From assembly GCF_002946835.1 (NCBI RefSeq), contig NZ_CP026652.1, positions 1,674,001 to 1,738,000 on the forward strand: a stretch of DNA of 64,000 nt. Direction: 5' to 3'. The notes under the pieces were generated by a model that made no database searches, was not told where the DNA came from, and saw nothing but the letters and a program-made list of their open reading frames with translations. The translations under genes and the position numbers were made by a program. This DNA is from Streptomyces dengpaensis (GTDB lineage Bacteria > Actinomycetota > Actinomycetes > Streptomycetales > Streptomycetaceae). Below, piece after piece: positions 43,001 to 52,171 of this stretch (the stretch's first letter is position 1; the number at the start of each line of letters is the position of its first letter).

Positions 43001-43842
43001 TCGACCGGATCGAGGACCGCACCCACTGGTTCGACGTCAACGACAACCCCACCGTCACCACCCTCGCCCGCCTCGCCGAAAGCCTGTCCGCCGACGAGGA
43101 CTTCGTCTCCGTCGCCGAGCTGTACGCGCCCCGGCAGGACCTCGTGAAGACCGTACGGGAGCTGGTGTCCGAGGAGCACGTGCCCTTCATCCCGGCCCTT
43201 CTCTACAAGCCAGCCGGGCTGAAGAAGCGCGCCGACTGGGAACACGTCTGGGGCCTCCAGCGTGAGGAGGACGCCGCGCACGACGAGCCCGCCAAGCGCA
43301 AGATCCGTGAGCGGATTCCCGTACCGCCGATGTACACCTCCGCGGACTTCTTGAAGCCGAGCTACTGGCGTGCGCGCGGCAAGCTCGACATGCCCAAGGA
43401 GCGGTTCGTGTCGTATGGCACGGTCAACGCGCAGTCGCCGGATCTGTACGGGTGGGCCGGCTGGGATCGCCTGGAGCAGGCCCTCGCGCTCGCCTCGTAC
43501 ATCCAGCAGGCCGGGCTCGGCGGCGACGAGCTCGTGCCGTATCTAGCCGGGTTGCTGGAACTGCAGCCGTGGCTGGAGCAGTGGTACGGCGAATACGACC
43601 CGGAGTTCGGGGCGTCACCGGCCGCCGAGATCCTGGCGTTCCGGCAGTCGAAGCAGAGCGAGCTCGGGCTGACGGACGACGCGCTGCGGGCCTGGCGCCC
43701 CGCAGCTGCCACCGGACGCGGTGCGAAGAAGGCCGCCGCCCCGAAGAAGCGCACCAGCGCGAAGGCTGCTGCCCACACGTCTGACACCGACACCATCACC
43801 GACGCAGCAACCGATGCCGTCACAGGCACCGAGTCCGACTGA
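40069..43842 (+). CDS. pglX: BREX type 2 adenine-specific DNA methyltransferase PglX, 1257 aa
   Basis: N6-adenine methyltransferase that modifies DNA for self/non-self marking. GTG 40069 has ACAGGAG just upstream. SAM-binding motif I is DPTCGSGHFVLGAF (from D255); catalytic motif IV is NPPY (400-403, GNPPYITVKDK). Residues of about 555-800 form the target recognition region, and the DNA for this part is visibly less GC-rich than its flanks. The C-terminal part ends in an Ala/Lys-rich tail with acidic Asp/Thr repeats. A five-G run (40603-40607) sits in the codons for a SGGGGC stretch. In BREX-2, PglX activity is balanced by PglZ and PglW. Confidence 0.95.
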   Translation: MIDRKSLLADLQKQVKAAETDLEQQVKAVPEVGTRLRGEYDQARKLGRTAATWNAWLGERITQVAVAWVLGTVFVRFSEDNRLIAEPYITAPDVAGRETAQARYEEYLEKDSDPTYRGWLETAFAELGAGQAGRLLFDQEHNPLYQIPLSHDGAGALLAFWREQRAGKGAVGAGDESGGGGCPALVHDFSDPLSEDSTKGWDTRFLGDLYQDLSEAARKTYALLQTPEFVEEFILDRTMTPAVREFGFEELKMIDPTCGSGHFVLGAFRRLVRMWASQRPEVGPYEQVRAALESVHGVDLNPFAIAVARFRLLVSAMASSDMRTFAEAQKYEWPIQLAVGDSLLPTEHRQEGLFGDEQLSLGDSVESGDAEDPYYALSTEDVFEYPQILDRGRYHVVVGNPPYITVKDKTLNELYRKLYDACAGTYALSVPFAQRFFELAVRGEEKSGLGYGMVGQITANSFMKREFGTKLIESFFRDQVELTEVIDTSGAYIPGHGTPTVILVGRPLDYTGARRATIRTVRSGQGEPAAPEKAEDGLVWRAIVEQVDVPGSSTQWVSVDDLDRVGLFDKQPWILAAGGLEINRAIGRHATAKLEELQRSIGRYAHTGNDPSYFAPSRTWNRLGVTNAHVIPLITGEDVRDWNLNPTTEALFPYGDSLRAELTSDTERILWRNRTPLRKRQELGGTPEEIGLKWYEWSRWHPERFSDPMGISFPFVATHNHFALTRGGNVFNRHAPVIKLREGSTEGDYVKVLGLLNSSTAGFWLKMVSQAKGGSGLGRGIQSEAWEERYEFTGTKLEEFPLPREYPTALATELDALAQQLSLTAPAALTAEAILTAPELREAEARYYSTRARMIALQEELDWQVYSLYNLHSEDLRLPGLEAVPELALGERAFEIVLARRVAAGEASDEWFKRHGSTPLTEIPTHWPADYRALVQKRIGTIESNRAIGMVERPEYKRRWATEGWDSMRQQALKSWLLDRIEDRTHWFDVNDNPTVTTLARLAESLSADEDFVSVAELYAPRQDLVKTVRELVSEEHVPFIPALLYKPAGLKKRADWEHVWGLQREEDAAHDEPAKRKIRERIPVPPMYTSADFLKPSYWRARGKLDMPKERFVSYGTVNAQSPDLYGWAGWDRLEQALALASYIQQAGLGGDELVPYLAGLLELQPWLEQWYGEYDPEFGASPAAEILAFRQSKQSELGLTDDALRAWRPAAATGRGAKKAAAPKKRTSAKAAAHTSDTDTITDAATDAVTGTESD

Positions 43843-43868
43843 GCAGGGCGAGGAGAAGCAGACACACC

Positions 43869-46800
43869 ATGGCGTTCATGAGCAAGAACAACTCTCGCCC
43901 CGAAGACCGGCCGCTGCTGCGCGAGTTGATCGACATCCCGGAGTCGGTGTCGACCTCCGACTTCGTCCTGAAGCTAAACGAGGCGGTCACCCCCGAGGGG
44001 GCCGAGGCCGCGCTGAAGGACTATGTCGTCACTGACCGGCTGCTCGGCAACTTCGACGAGGCCCTCGACCTGATCAAGTCGGCGCTGGACAGCCATTCGT
44101 CCAAGGCGGCCTATCTGCACGGTTCGTTCGGTTCCGGTAAGTCGCACTTCATGGCGGTGCTGTATGCACTGCTGTCGCGGAATCAGGCTGCCCGGGCCCG
44201 CGCGGATCTCGACCCCGTACGGACCCGGCACTCGTGGCTGGACGCGGACGACCGCAACTTCCTGCTCGTCCCGTACCACATGCTGGGCTCCAAGTCCCTG
44301 GAGCAGCGCGTGCTCGGAAAGTACGTGGAGCACGTACGCAAGTTGCACCCCGGCTGCCCGTTGCCCCAGGTCTACTTGACCGACGGGCTGTTCGAGGACT
44401 TCGCCGAGCAGCGCCGGAGGAACGGCGACGAGCGGGTGATCGAGCAGCTCGCCGATGCCGGGGGCGGCCAGGAGGACGAGTGGGGTGACTCCTTCGCCTG
44501 GACGACCGAGCTGCTCGACCAGGCGGTCGCCGCACAGGAGGAGCACGACAACACCAAGAGTCTTGACCTGGAGAGCCCCTCCACGCCGCAGGAGTTGAGG
44601 GCCCGGCTCGTGCAGGACCTCACCCAGACCCTGTTCCCCTCCTTCGCGCGCAACGCCTCCGAGGACGCCGACGGGTTCGTCTCGCTAGACAAGGGGCTCG
44701 GCATCATCGCCGCACACGCCAAGGAACTCAACTACGACGGCCTCGTCCTGTTCATGGACGAGTTGATCCTGTGGCTGGCCTCCCGTATCCACGACCAGAA
44801 GTTCGTCTCCCGCGAAGCCGACAAGATCACGAACTTTGTGGAGGGTGCCGACGAGCGGCGCGCCATCCCGGTGGTGTCGTTCATCGCCCGCCAGCGCGAT
44901 CTGCGTGAGCTGGTCGGCGAGGAGATGTCGGGGGCCGCCGAGGCCGCTGTGCAGGACACCTTGAAGTTCAGTGGCGGGCGCTTCGACAAGGTGGTGCTCG
45001 AGGACCGGAACCTTCCGCAGATCGCGCAGGCCCGGCTGCTCAAGCCCGCCACCGACGAGGCCGAGGCGAAGGTGGAGGCGGCGTTCGCCGAGGCCAAGAA
45101 GCTCGGCCCGGATGTGTGGGACACCCTGCTCGGTCACGACAAGTCGACCACCGGGGCGGACGAGACCGCGTTCCGGCGGACGTATCCGTTCCCGCCGGCG
45201 TTCATGGACACGCTGGTGCACATCTCGGCCGCGCTGCAGCGCTCCCGTACCGGCCTGAAGTTGATGAGCCAGCTGCTCGTCGATCACCGCGACGACTGGC
45301 GGCTCGGGCAGCTCGTTCCGCTCGGTGATCTGTACCCGGCGATCGCGGGAGGCGGTGACAAGGCGTTCAGCGGGGAGACCAGTGTTCACTTTGAGGCCGC
45401 CGACAAGCTGTACCGGGACAAGCTGCGCCCGTATCTACTGAAGGCCAACCAGGTCACCGAGGATCAGGTCGAGGCGTACCGCCGCCATCCCGAGACTCTC
45501 AACGATCCCCAGCTCACGGCCCGCTGCCGGGACTTCACCGGTGACAGTCGGCTGCTGCAGACGCTGCTGCTGTCCGCGCTGGCGCCGAGTGTTCCCGCTC
45601 TTGCCGACCTCACGCTCGCGCGGCTGCACGCCCTCAATCACGGCTCCATCACCACCCGTATCGCGGGTACCGAGGTCGGCCGCCTTGAGCACAAGGCCAA
45701 GGAGTGGGCGGTGAACTTCCCGGAGATAAAGGTCACCGGTACCGGGCCGGGCGCGGTGGTACGGCTGGAGCTCACCGGCGTCGACCTCGACGCCGTCCTC
45801 GCCAACGCCCAGGTCCACAACAACCAGGGCAACCGCCGTACCAAAATGCGCGCCCTGCTCAAGGACGCGCTCGGCGTCAGCGACGGGCCCGGCGGCTTCG
45901 ACGCGTACGACGTGCTCGGCCTGGTGTGGAAGGGGACCGAGCGGCAGGTCGAGGTGGTCTTCGGGAACGTCGCCGATCCTGACTCCCTGCCCGAGACCAC
46001 TCTGCGTCCCAGTCAGGACGACGCCTGGCGCCTCGTCGTCGACTTCCCCTACGACGAGGGCGAGTTCGGCCCGATGGATGACTTGCAGCGGCTGCGCGCC
46101 CTGCGGGAGAAGCCGGGCGGTGACTCGCGGACCCTTGCCTGGCTTCCCACTCATCTGACGGATGCCTCCCGCGCCGACTTCGAGCGTCTCGTCGTCATCG
46201 ACAAGGCCCTCGCGGACGAAGCCCGCTTCGACGCCGAGTACGCACGGAGCCTCAACGCGGACGACAAGGAGCGCGCCAAGGGCATGCTCCAGTCGCAACT
46301 CCTCGTTCTCACTGAGCGGGTCAACCTGTCCCTGCGGCAGGCGTACGGGCTCGCGCAGAAGCAGGAAGGGGTGGTCGACCTCAGCTTCGAGAACCATCTG
46401 GTCGCCCAGCAGGACGTACCCGATCTGCGGCCCCCGCTCGGCGCGCCGTTGGAGTCCGCCGCCCGCGACCTGGTCGGCAAGCTGCTTGCCCAGCAGTACC
46501 CCGCGCATCCCAATCTGGACCCCGACGGCACAGGCAGGCCCGTGAAGCCTGCCGAGATCAAGACCGTCTTCGAGTACGTCCGCAAGGCCGCCGAGGACCG
46601 TGACGGGCAAGTCGAGGTCGAGGCCAAGGACCGCAAGGTCATGGCGCGGATCGCGGGCGGGCTCGGGCTCGGCGCCATGCGGGAGGCGTACTACCGGCAG
46701 TCCACCGCCTGGCCCGACCACTTCAACGCCCAGGCCCGCCGGGACGGCGTCGCCGAGCCGACCCTGGTCAAGCTGTCCGACTGGAGTGAGCTGCCCGATC

Positions 46801-47762
46801 GGCGTGGACTGCCAGAGCCGCTGCAGCGGTTGGTTGCCGCCGCGTATGCGGAGATGACCGACCGAGTGTGGGTGCGTGGCGGAGTGCCCATCGAACCCGC
46901 GCCCGCACCACACGAGCTGAAGCGGGACTACGCCCTGCGCGAGCAGCAGCTGCCCAGCGAGAGCGACTGGGACGAGGCACGCAAGCGCTTCGAGCCGATG
47001 CTCGGGAAGCGGGCGCCGCAGTTGCGGCGCGGGCGGATCGTTAACCAGTTCGCCGGGCAGATAAGGCAGGCTGCCGCCGCGCTCGCGCAGGACACCGGAC
47101 GGCTCGTCGGGGAGCTGGAGAAGCATCGCGACTTCCTGCGGCTCAGCGACGACTCGCCCCGGCTCGTTCTCGCCCGGCGTGCGCAGGAGTTGGTCAAGGC
47201 GGTGACCGAGGCCGGGATCGATGCGAAGTCCGTGGTGGACCGGCTCGCCCGCTTCGACCTCGGCGACTTCACCGCACATCGCTTCGGCATGTCGCTGATG
47301 AGTTCCGGGAAGGTCGCCAGCGCTATGCAGAACACCGTCTGGGACCAGTTGAGCCTGGCCGATACCCTCGGGGTGGACGGTGCGGCGGTCCTGGAGCGGG
47401 TGCGGGACGCGGCCGCCGGCGATCCCGGTGACTACCCGGATCTGCCGGGAGTATTGACCGCCGCCGGCCGGGAGGTGCTGTCCCTGCTGAGGTCCCGGCG
47501 GACCGCGGCCGAGCAGCCCCAGCCGCCCGTCGAACTGCCGCCCAGCTCCGAGAGCGTGGATCTGAACACCGGTTCAGCCCACCCGCAGGTACTGCCGGAG
47601 ACAGGGCCGGGGCCTCGTACTCCATCGCGATCCGCAGCCCGCTCCGGTGGCGGGCGTACCACCGCCGCCCGAGCCGCCGCCGAACTGCAGGCGGAGATCG
47701 CGGCGCTCGCGGCCGAGAACCCGAACGCCACCGTCGAGGTCGTCTGGAAGGTCGTCGACTGA
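43869..47762 (+). CDS. pglY: BREX type 2 ATPase PglY (BrxC-related), 1297 aa
   Basis: Large P-loop ATPase. Walker A GSFGSGKS spans residues 85-92; a Walker B-like stretch is DGLVLFMDELILWL near 290-303. The long C-terminal two thirds are mostly helical (EYVRKAAEDRDGQVEVEAKD). ATG 43869 is used; an in-frame ATG at 43878 is nearly equivalent, and GGCGAGGAG lies upstream. Related to BrxC of type 1 BREX, it is thought to act with PglZ in the defence complex. The stop TGA overlaps the pglZ start (TGATG). Confidence 0.94.
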   Translation: MAFMSKNNSRPEDRPLLRELIDIPESVSTSDFVLKLNEAVTPEGAEAALKDYVVTDRLLGNFDEALDLIKSALDSHSSKAAYLHGSFGSGKSHFMAVLYALLSRNQAARARADLDPVRTRHSWLDADDRNFLLVPYHMLGSKSLEQRVLGKYVEHVRKLHPGCPLPQVYLTDGLFEDFAEQRRRNGDERVIEQLADAGGGQEDEWGDSFAWTTELLDQAVAAQEEHDNTKSLDLESPSTPQELRARLVQDLTQTLFPSFARNASEDADGFVSLDKGLGIIAAHAKELNYDGLVLFMDELILWLASRIHDQKFVSREADKITNFVEGADERRAIPVVSFIARQRDLRELVGEEMSGAAEAAVQDTLKFSGGRFDKVVLEDRNLPQIAQARLLKPATDEAEAKVEAAFAEAKKLGPDVWDTLLGHDKSTTGADETAFRRTYPFPPAFMDTLVHISAALQRSRTGLKLMSQLLVDHRDDWRLGQLVPLGDLYPAIAGGGDKAFSGETSVHFEAADKLYRDKLRPYLLKANQVTEDQVEAYRRHPETLNDPQLTARCRDFTGDSRLLQTLLLSALAPSVPALADLTLARLHALNHGSITTRIAGTEVGRLEHKAKEWAVNFPEIKVTGTGPGAVVRLELTGVDLDAVLANAQVHNNQGNRRTKMRALLKDALGVSDGPGGFDAYDVLGLVWKGTERQVEVVFGNVADPDSLPETTLRPSQDDAWRLVVDFPYDEGEFGPMDDLQRLRALREKPGGDSRTLAWLPTHLTDASRADFERLVVIDKALADEARFDAEYARSLNADDKERAKGMLQSQLLVLTERVNLSLRQAYGLAQKQEGVVDLSFENHLVAQQDVPDLRPPLGAPLESAARDLVGKLLAQQYPAHPNLDPDGTGRPVKPAEIKTVFEYVRKAAEDRDGQVEVEAKDRKVMARIAGGLGLGAMREAYYRQSTAWPDHFNAQARRDGVAEPTLVKLSDWSELPDRRGLPEPLQRLVAAAYAEMTDRVWVRGGVPIEPAPAPHELKRDYALREQQLPSESDWDEARKRFEPMLGKRAPQLRRGRIVNQFAGQIRQAAAALAQDTGRLVGELEKHRDFLRLSDDSPRLVLARRAQELVKAVTEAGIDAKSVVDRLARFDLGDFTAHRFGMSLMSSGKVASAMQNTVWDQLSLADTLGVDGAAVLERVRDAAAGDPGDYPDLPGVLTAAGREVLSLLRSRRTAAEQPQPPVELPPSSESVDLNTGSAHPQVLPETGPGPRTPSRSAARSGGGRTTAARAAAELQAEIAALAAENPNATVEVVWKVVD

Positions 47763-50680
47763 TGTCCGACACGGTCACCACAGCCCCTGCGGCGGTCGGC
47801 CCCGCCCGGCTGTCCGCAGGAACCGTCCGTCAGTACGTCGCCGCCCGCAGCCGGCTCGGCGACGGCACAGCCCGCGTACTGCTGTTGCGGGCCGCTCCCT
47901 CTTGGGACGCGCCCGCGGTGCAGCGAACTGCCGGCGGACTGCAGGCACGGGTGGCCGTGGGTCCCTCGGTGCTCGCCGTACACGAGCAGATCCTGGGTCA
48001 CCTTGACGCGCCGGAACCCGTCGATCCCAAGGTCCTGATTGTCCTCACCGATCGCGAGGACACCGACCTCGACCCCGGGCTGCTCGCCCGCGTTTACGGC
48101 GGCAGGATCCGGTCTGTCGACAACTGGGAAGTCGTACAGGAAGCGTTCGACGCGCGCGGCCTCGACGGGCGGCTGCGCGGCGAGAAGTGGGCGGCCGAAG
48201 CACTCCTCGACGCTGCGGCAACCCGGGGCTGGCCCTCGCTCGGTCGGGGCCTGCTCTCCCGCGACGAGGCCCTCACCCGGCTGGCCCGGCGGCGCCTGAG
48301 GATCGGCCGTCATGACACGAATCCGCTTGGCCGTCCGGCCGCACACGACGACGGGGACCGCATCGATCCGGTCGCACTGTTCCAGTGGACCCTCACCCCC
48401 GGCGGCCCGGATCTTCTGCGCGACCTGCGCGGCCCGGAACGGGCCGGTCTGGCCCGCTTCCTCTCGGAACCCGAACAGGGCGGGTCCGCCGGCCGGATCG
48501 TCACCGCCCTGGTAGACGCCGAACACGGGGCGGACGCAGCGGCGTACGCGGTGGTGTGCGCTGCGCTGTGGGGGCACGCGGAAGCCGACCACGACCTGTA
48601 CCGGGCGCGCGGGCGGGCCGAGCGGTGGCTCGGCGAGGCACCGCCTGCCCAGGGTGACGATCTCGACAGGCTTCTGACCTCCTTCGGTCAGAGCGGCGAG
48701 GCGTATGTCCGCAGCCTGGTCGACCGGGGAGAGCACCGGCTCGCCGACCCCGTCCTGACTCGGGCCGCCCAGCTCGTCACTCAATTCGGGGCACAGGCTG
48801 CCGCTTCGGCCAGCCCTCTGCTCGAATCCGGACTCGACACACGCTTCACCACCGCGGGCCACGCACTCTCCGACGGAGATGCAGAGAAGGTCACAGTCGC
48901 CATCACCGCACTGGTCGAGCATGCACTCGCCGCGGACGGCACCAACCAGGCCCGTATCGAGCGAGTACGGATGGCTGCACGGTTGCGGCGGTGGCTCACC
49001 GCCGAGCCCGGATCTGAGATCGCCTCGGTGGCCGACGGCACCGCCCGTCAGATCCGCGAACTCGGCTGGGTGGACCGAGCCTTGGAACACCTGGAGGCGG
49101 GCGGCGACGCAGACGCTGCACTCTCTGATGCGTACAGCCGGATCGGCGCCCAGGTGCGCGAGCGGCGCAAGGAACTGGACCGAACCTTCTCCGAGCGGCT
49201 CGCGGTGTGGACCGCCGATGGCACCGATCCCCGCTCCATGCTCACCGTGGAGAGCTTGCTCAGTCGCGTGGTCACGCCTGTCGTCGAGAGTCCAGGCCGG
49301 CGGGTCCTGCTGCTCCTCATCGACGGTATGAGTGCAGCGATCGCCGCCGAGCTCGGCGAAGAACTGCGTGGCCAGTGGGCCGAGTTCGACCCCCACACCG
49401 AAGCGACCGGCCTACCGGCCCGGCGCGCGGTGGCTGCCGCGCTGCCCACCCTGACCACCATCTCTCGCACCTCGCTGTTCGCGGGCACCCTGATGAAGGG
49501 CGACCAGAACGACGAGAAGCGGCTCTTCCCTCTCCATTCCTGCTGGAACGGGGCCCCGGCTGCCGTATTCCACAAGGACGACCTGCGCGGCCCCGACACC
49601 GGCTCGCCCTTCTCAACCGCTCTCTCCGAGGCGCTGTCCGACGAGCGCACCCACGTCGCGGTCGTCCTCAACACCGTGGACGACCGGCTCGGCAAGGAGC
49701 AGAAGCTCGGCGACGGCACATGGGCGGCGAAGGAGATCGGCGGCCTGGAGCCGCTGCTGCGCGCCGCCCGTGCGAACGATATGACCGTGCTCATCACCTC
49801 GGACCACGGCCATGTCGTGGAGCGGCGCGGCAGCAAGCTCGATGCGGCCAGCGGCACCGTCGGCTCGGCACGCCATCGCACCCCTGGCGGACCTGTGATA
49901 CCCGCCGAGATCGAGCTGTCCGGGCCCCGAGTCGTCTGGCCGGAACCAGGAGCGCGAATCGTCGCCCTGCGCGACCACGACACCCGGTACACCGCGCTAA
50001 AGGCGGGCTATCACGGCGGAGCGACACTCGCCGAGTTCACCATCCCGCTGCTCGCCCTGCTGCCGTTCGGCGCCGAGCCGCCCGCAGGTTGGCGCGAGCT
50101 GGGCGACCCTGCGCCCGTGTGGTGGGAGGAGGGCACCGAGGCCGCAGACGAAGTGGAGGCGGAAGCCGCTTCCGCCCATGACACTGCCACAGTGCGCCCG
50201 CAGCGTAAGCAGTCCAAGAAGTCCGCCCTGCCCGTGCCCGAGGGTGTCATCGGCCTCTTCGGCGAAGAGGAGGTGGCGCCCCCGGCACCGCAGGCACCTA
50301 CTGAGCCCTCGCAGCGGACGACTACCGATCCGGCGAAGGAGACGGCGACTGCACCCGCCCCGGCAGCGGACCCCGCCACCACGCTGGTGGAGCGACTCAT
50401 GTCCACCGAGCTGTACCAGGCGCAGCTGGGCCTGCTCGCCCGTCCGCCGCGCGACAAGACCCTCCTCCCGAAGGCGCTCACCGCACTCGTCGAGGCGGGC
50501 ACCCTGTCGATGACCGCCCTCGCCGAGCGCGCCGGCCAGCCAGCCACCCGCGCCCCCGGCTTCGCCGCGACGCTCGCCCAGCTCCTCAATTACGACGGGG
50601 CCCAGATCCTGGAGATCCTCCCCGACAACCGCACCTTGCGCCTACACCGGGCCCAGCTGGTCGAGCAGTTCGGCCTGTGA
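47762..50680 (+). CDS. pglZ: BREX type 2 alkaline phosphatase-fold protein PglZ, 972 aa
   Basis: PglZ-domain protein, the hallmark BREX component. The phosphatase-superfamily metal sites are visible: RRVLLLLIDGMSAAIAAE with D521, and VLITSDHGHVVERRG with D681, H682 and H684; the nucleophile-like TLTTISRTS lies between. Residues 1-430 are a helical N-terminal region; 780-860 is a charged linker (KQSKKSALPVPEGVIGLFGE), and the C-terminus has a small helical domain. ATG 47762 overlaps the pglY stop. In Streptomyces, PglZ protects against PglX toxicity; that is established for the family. Confidence 0.95.
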   Translation: MSDTVTTAPAAVGPARLSAGTVRQYVAARSRLGDGTARVLLLRAAPSWDAPAVQRTAGGLQARVAVGPSVLAVHEQILGHLDAPEPVDPKVLIVLTDREDTDLDPGLLARVYGGRIRSVDNWEVVQEAFDARGLDGRLRGEKWAAEALLDAAATRGWPSLGRGLLSRDEALTRLARRRLRIGRHDTNPLGRPAAHDDGDRIDPVALFQWTLTPGGPDLLRDLRGPERAGLARFLSEPEQGGSAGRIVTALVDAEHGADAAAYAVVCAALWGHAEADHDLYRARGRAERWLGEAPPAQGDDLDRLLTSFGQSGEAYVRSLVDRGEHRLADPVLTRAAQLVTQFGAQAAASASPLLESGLDTRFTTAGHALSDGDAEKVTVAITALVEHALAADGTNQARIERVRMAARLRRWLTAEPGSEIASVADGTARQIRELGWVDRALEHLEAGGDADAALSDAYSRIGAQVRERRKELDRTFSERLAVWTADGTDPRSMLTVESLLSRVVTPVVESPGRRVLLLLIDGMSAAIAAELGEELRGQWAEFDPHTEATGLPARRAVAAALPTLTTISRTSLFAGTLMKGDQNDEKRLFPLHSCWNGAPAAVFHKDDLRGPDTGSPFSTALSEALSDERTHVAVVLNTVDDRLGKEQKLGDGTWAAKEIGGLEPLLRAARANDMTVLITSDHGHVVERRGSKLDAASGTVGSARHRTPGGPVIPAEIELSGPRVVWPEPGARIVALRDHDTRYTALKAGYHGGATLAEFTIPLLALLPFGAEPPAGWRELGDPAPVWWEEGTEAADEVEAEAASAHDTATVRPQRKQSKKSALPVPEGVIGLFGEEEVAPPAPQAPTEPSQRTTTDPAKETATAPAPAADPATTLVERLMSTELYQAQLGLLARPPRDKTLLPKALTALVEAGTLSMTALAERAGQPATRAPGFAATLAQLLNYDGAQILEILPDNRTLRLHRAQLVEQFGL

Positions 50681-50750
50681 ACCGGCACCGCCGACCCAGC
50701 CACTCGTCGAACCGACGGGACCGTGTCATGCCGGATGGGAGACTGTTCGG

Positions 50751-52103
50751 GTGAACGGGTTTGGATCTTCAGCCTCCGGTGCCGCCGCCCCTGTGGGGGC
50801 CGTACGCCGACGCGCAGTGGTGGACGCGCTGCGGCGCGGCGCCGTCCCCGAGAGCGGACTCGACCTGCTCGCCACCGGACTCGGCCGGTTCGAGCAGGCC
50901 GTCGACGAGGAGCTGGACGCGGTCGCTGCCGGCGGCTCGGTGTTCAAGGCCGTACGCGGTGAGTACGGCTCCGGCAAGACCTTCTTCACTCGGTGGCTCG
51001 GCGAGCGCGCCAAGCGGCGCACCTTTGCCGTGGCCGAGGTGCAGGTGTCGGAGACCGAGACACCCCTGCACAAGCTCGAGACCGTCTACCGGCGCCTCAC
51101 CGAACGCCTGAGCACCGCGAGCTTCCCGCCCAGCGCCCTGCGTCCGGTCGCCGATGCCTGGTTCTACGCGCTGGAAGAGGACGCCCTCGCGGACGGCTCG
51201 GGCGAGGAGAAGCTGCCGCAGGCGGTGGACCGGCTCCTCACCGCCCGTCTGGCCGAGGTGTCCCGGCATGCACCCGCTTTCGCCACCGCTCTGCGCGGAT
51301 ACAAGCAGTCCCTGGACGCCGGCGACGAGGCCACTGCCGCCGCGGTGATGGCTTGGCTCGGCGGCCAACCGCACGTCGCAGCAGCCGCCCGGCGCAGCGC
51401 AGGTGTACGCGGCGACCTCGACCACTTCGGCGCCTTCGGATTCTTGCAGGGCCTGCTCACCGTGCTCCGGGACGCCGGACACGCGGGACTCATCCTCGTA
51501 CTGGACGAGGTGGAAACCCTGCAAAGGGTCCGCTCCGATGCCCGCGACAAGGCACTGAACGCCCTGCGTCAGCTCATCGACGAGGTCCACTCCGGCCGCT
51601 TCCCCGGCCTGTATCTCGTCATCACCGGCACCCCCGCTTTCTACGACGGTCAGCAGGGCGTGCAGCGGCTCGCCCCGCTAGCCCAGCGCCTCGCCACGGA
51701 CTTCACCACCGACCCGCGCTTCGACAATCCGCGGGCCGTCCAGATCCGCTTGCCGGGATTCACCGAGGAATCGCTGGTTGGACTCGGCTCCACCATCCGT
51801 GACCTCTATGCCGAAGGCTCCCAGTCCCCCGATCGCATCAAGCAGCTCGCCGATGACGCGTACCTCACCGACCTGGCTCAAGCTGTGGGCGGGGCCCTTG
51901 GTGGGAAGGTCGGAGTCGCACCGCGGCTGTACCTGAAGAAGCTGGTCGGGGACGTACTCGACCGGATCGACCAGTTCGACGACTTCGACCCGCGCACGCA
52001 CTACAAGCTGACCGTGGCAAGCGGTGACCTCACCGCCACCGAGCGGAACTTCGCCGCGCCGGCACCGGCCGCCTCGGCGGACGATCTCGACCTGGACCTC
52101 TGA
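50751..52103 (+). CDS. brxD: BREX system ATP-binding protein BrxD, 450 aa
   Basis: P-loop ATPase with Walker A GEYGSGKT (70-77) and Walker B-like LILVLDEVETLQR near 245-257. It has no membrane segment. GTG 50751 has GGGAG upstream. Separated from pglZ by 70 bp and followed by brxHI after 68 bp. BrxD and BrxHI are the usual accessory pair of type 2 BREX loci. Confidence 0.9.
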   Translation: MNGFGSSASGAAAPVGAVRRRAVVDALRRGAVPESGLDLLATGLGRFEQAVDEELDAVAAGGSVFKAVRGEYGSGKTFFTRWLGERAKRRTFAVAEVQVSETETPLHKLETVYRRLTERLSTASFPPSALRPVADAWFYALEEDALADGSGEEKLPQAVDRLLTARLAEVSRHAPAFATALRGYKQSLDAGDEATAAAVMAWLGGQPHVAAAARRSAGVRGDLDHFGAFGFLQGLLTVLRDAGHAGLILVLDEVETLQRVRSDARDKALNALRQLIDEVHSGRFPGLYLVITGTPAFYDGQQGVQRLAPLAQRLATDFTTDPRFDNPRAVQIRLPGFTEESLVGLGSTIRDLYAEGSQSPDRIKQLADDAYLTDLAQAVGGALGGKVGVAPRLYLKKLVGDVLDRIDQFDDFDPRTHYKLTVASGDLTATERNFAAPAPAASADDLDLDL

Positions 52104-52171
52104 CGGCCGACTCGCCGAAGCCCCACCCCCCGGAGTCCCGAACTCTGACGACCATCGCAGGAGTCACCGAC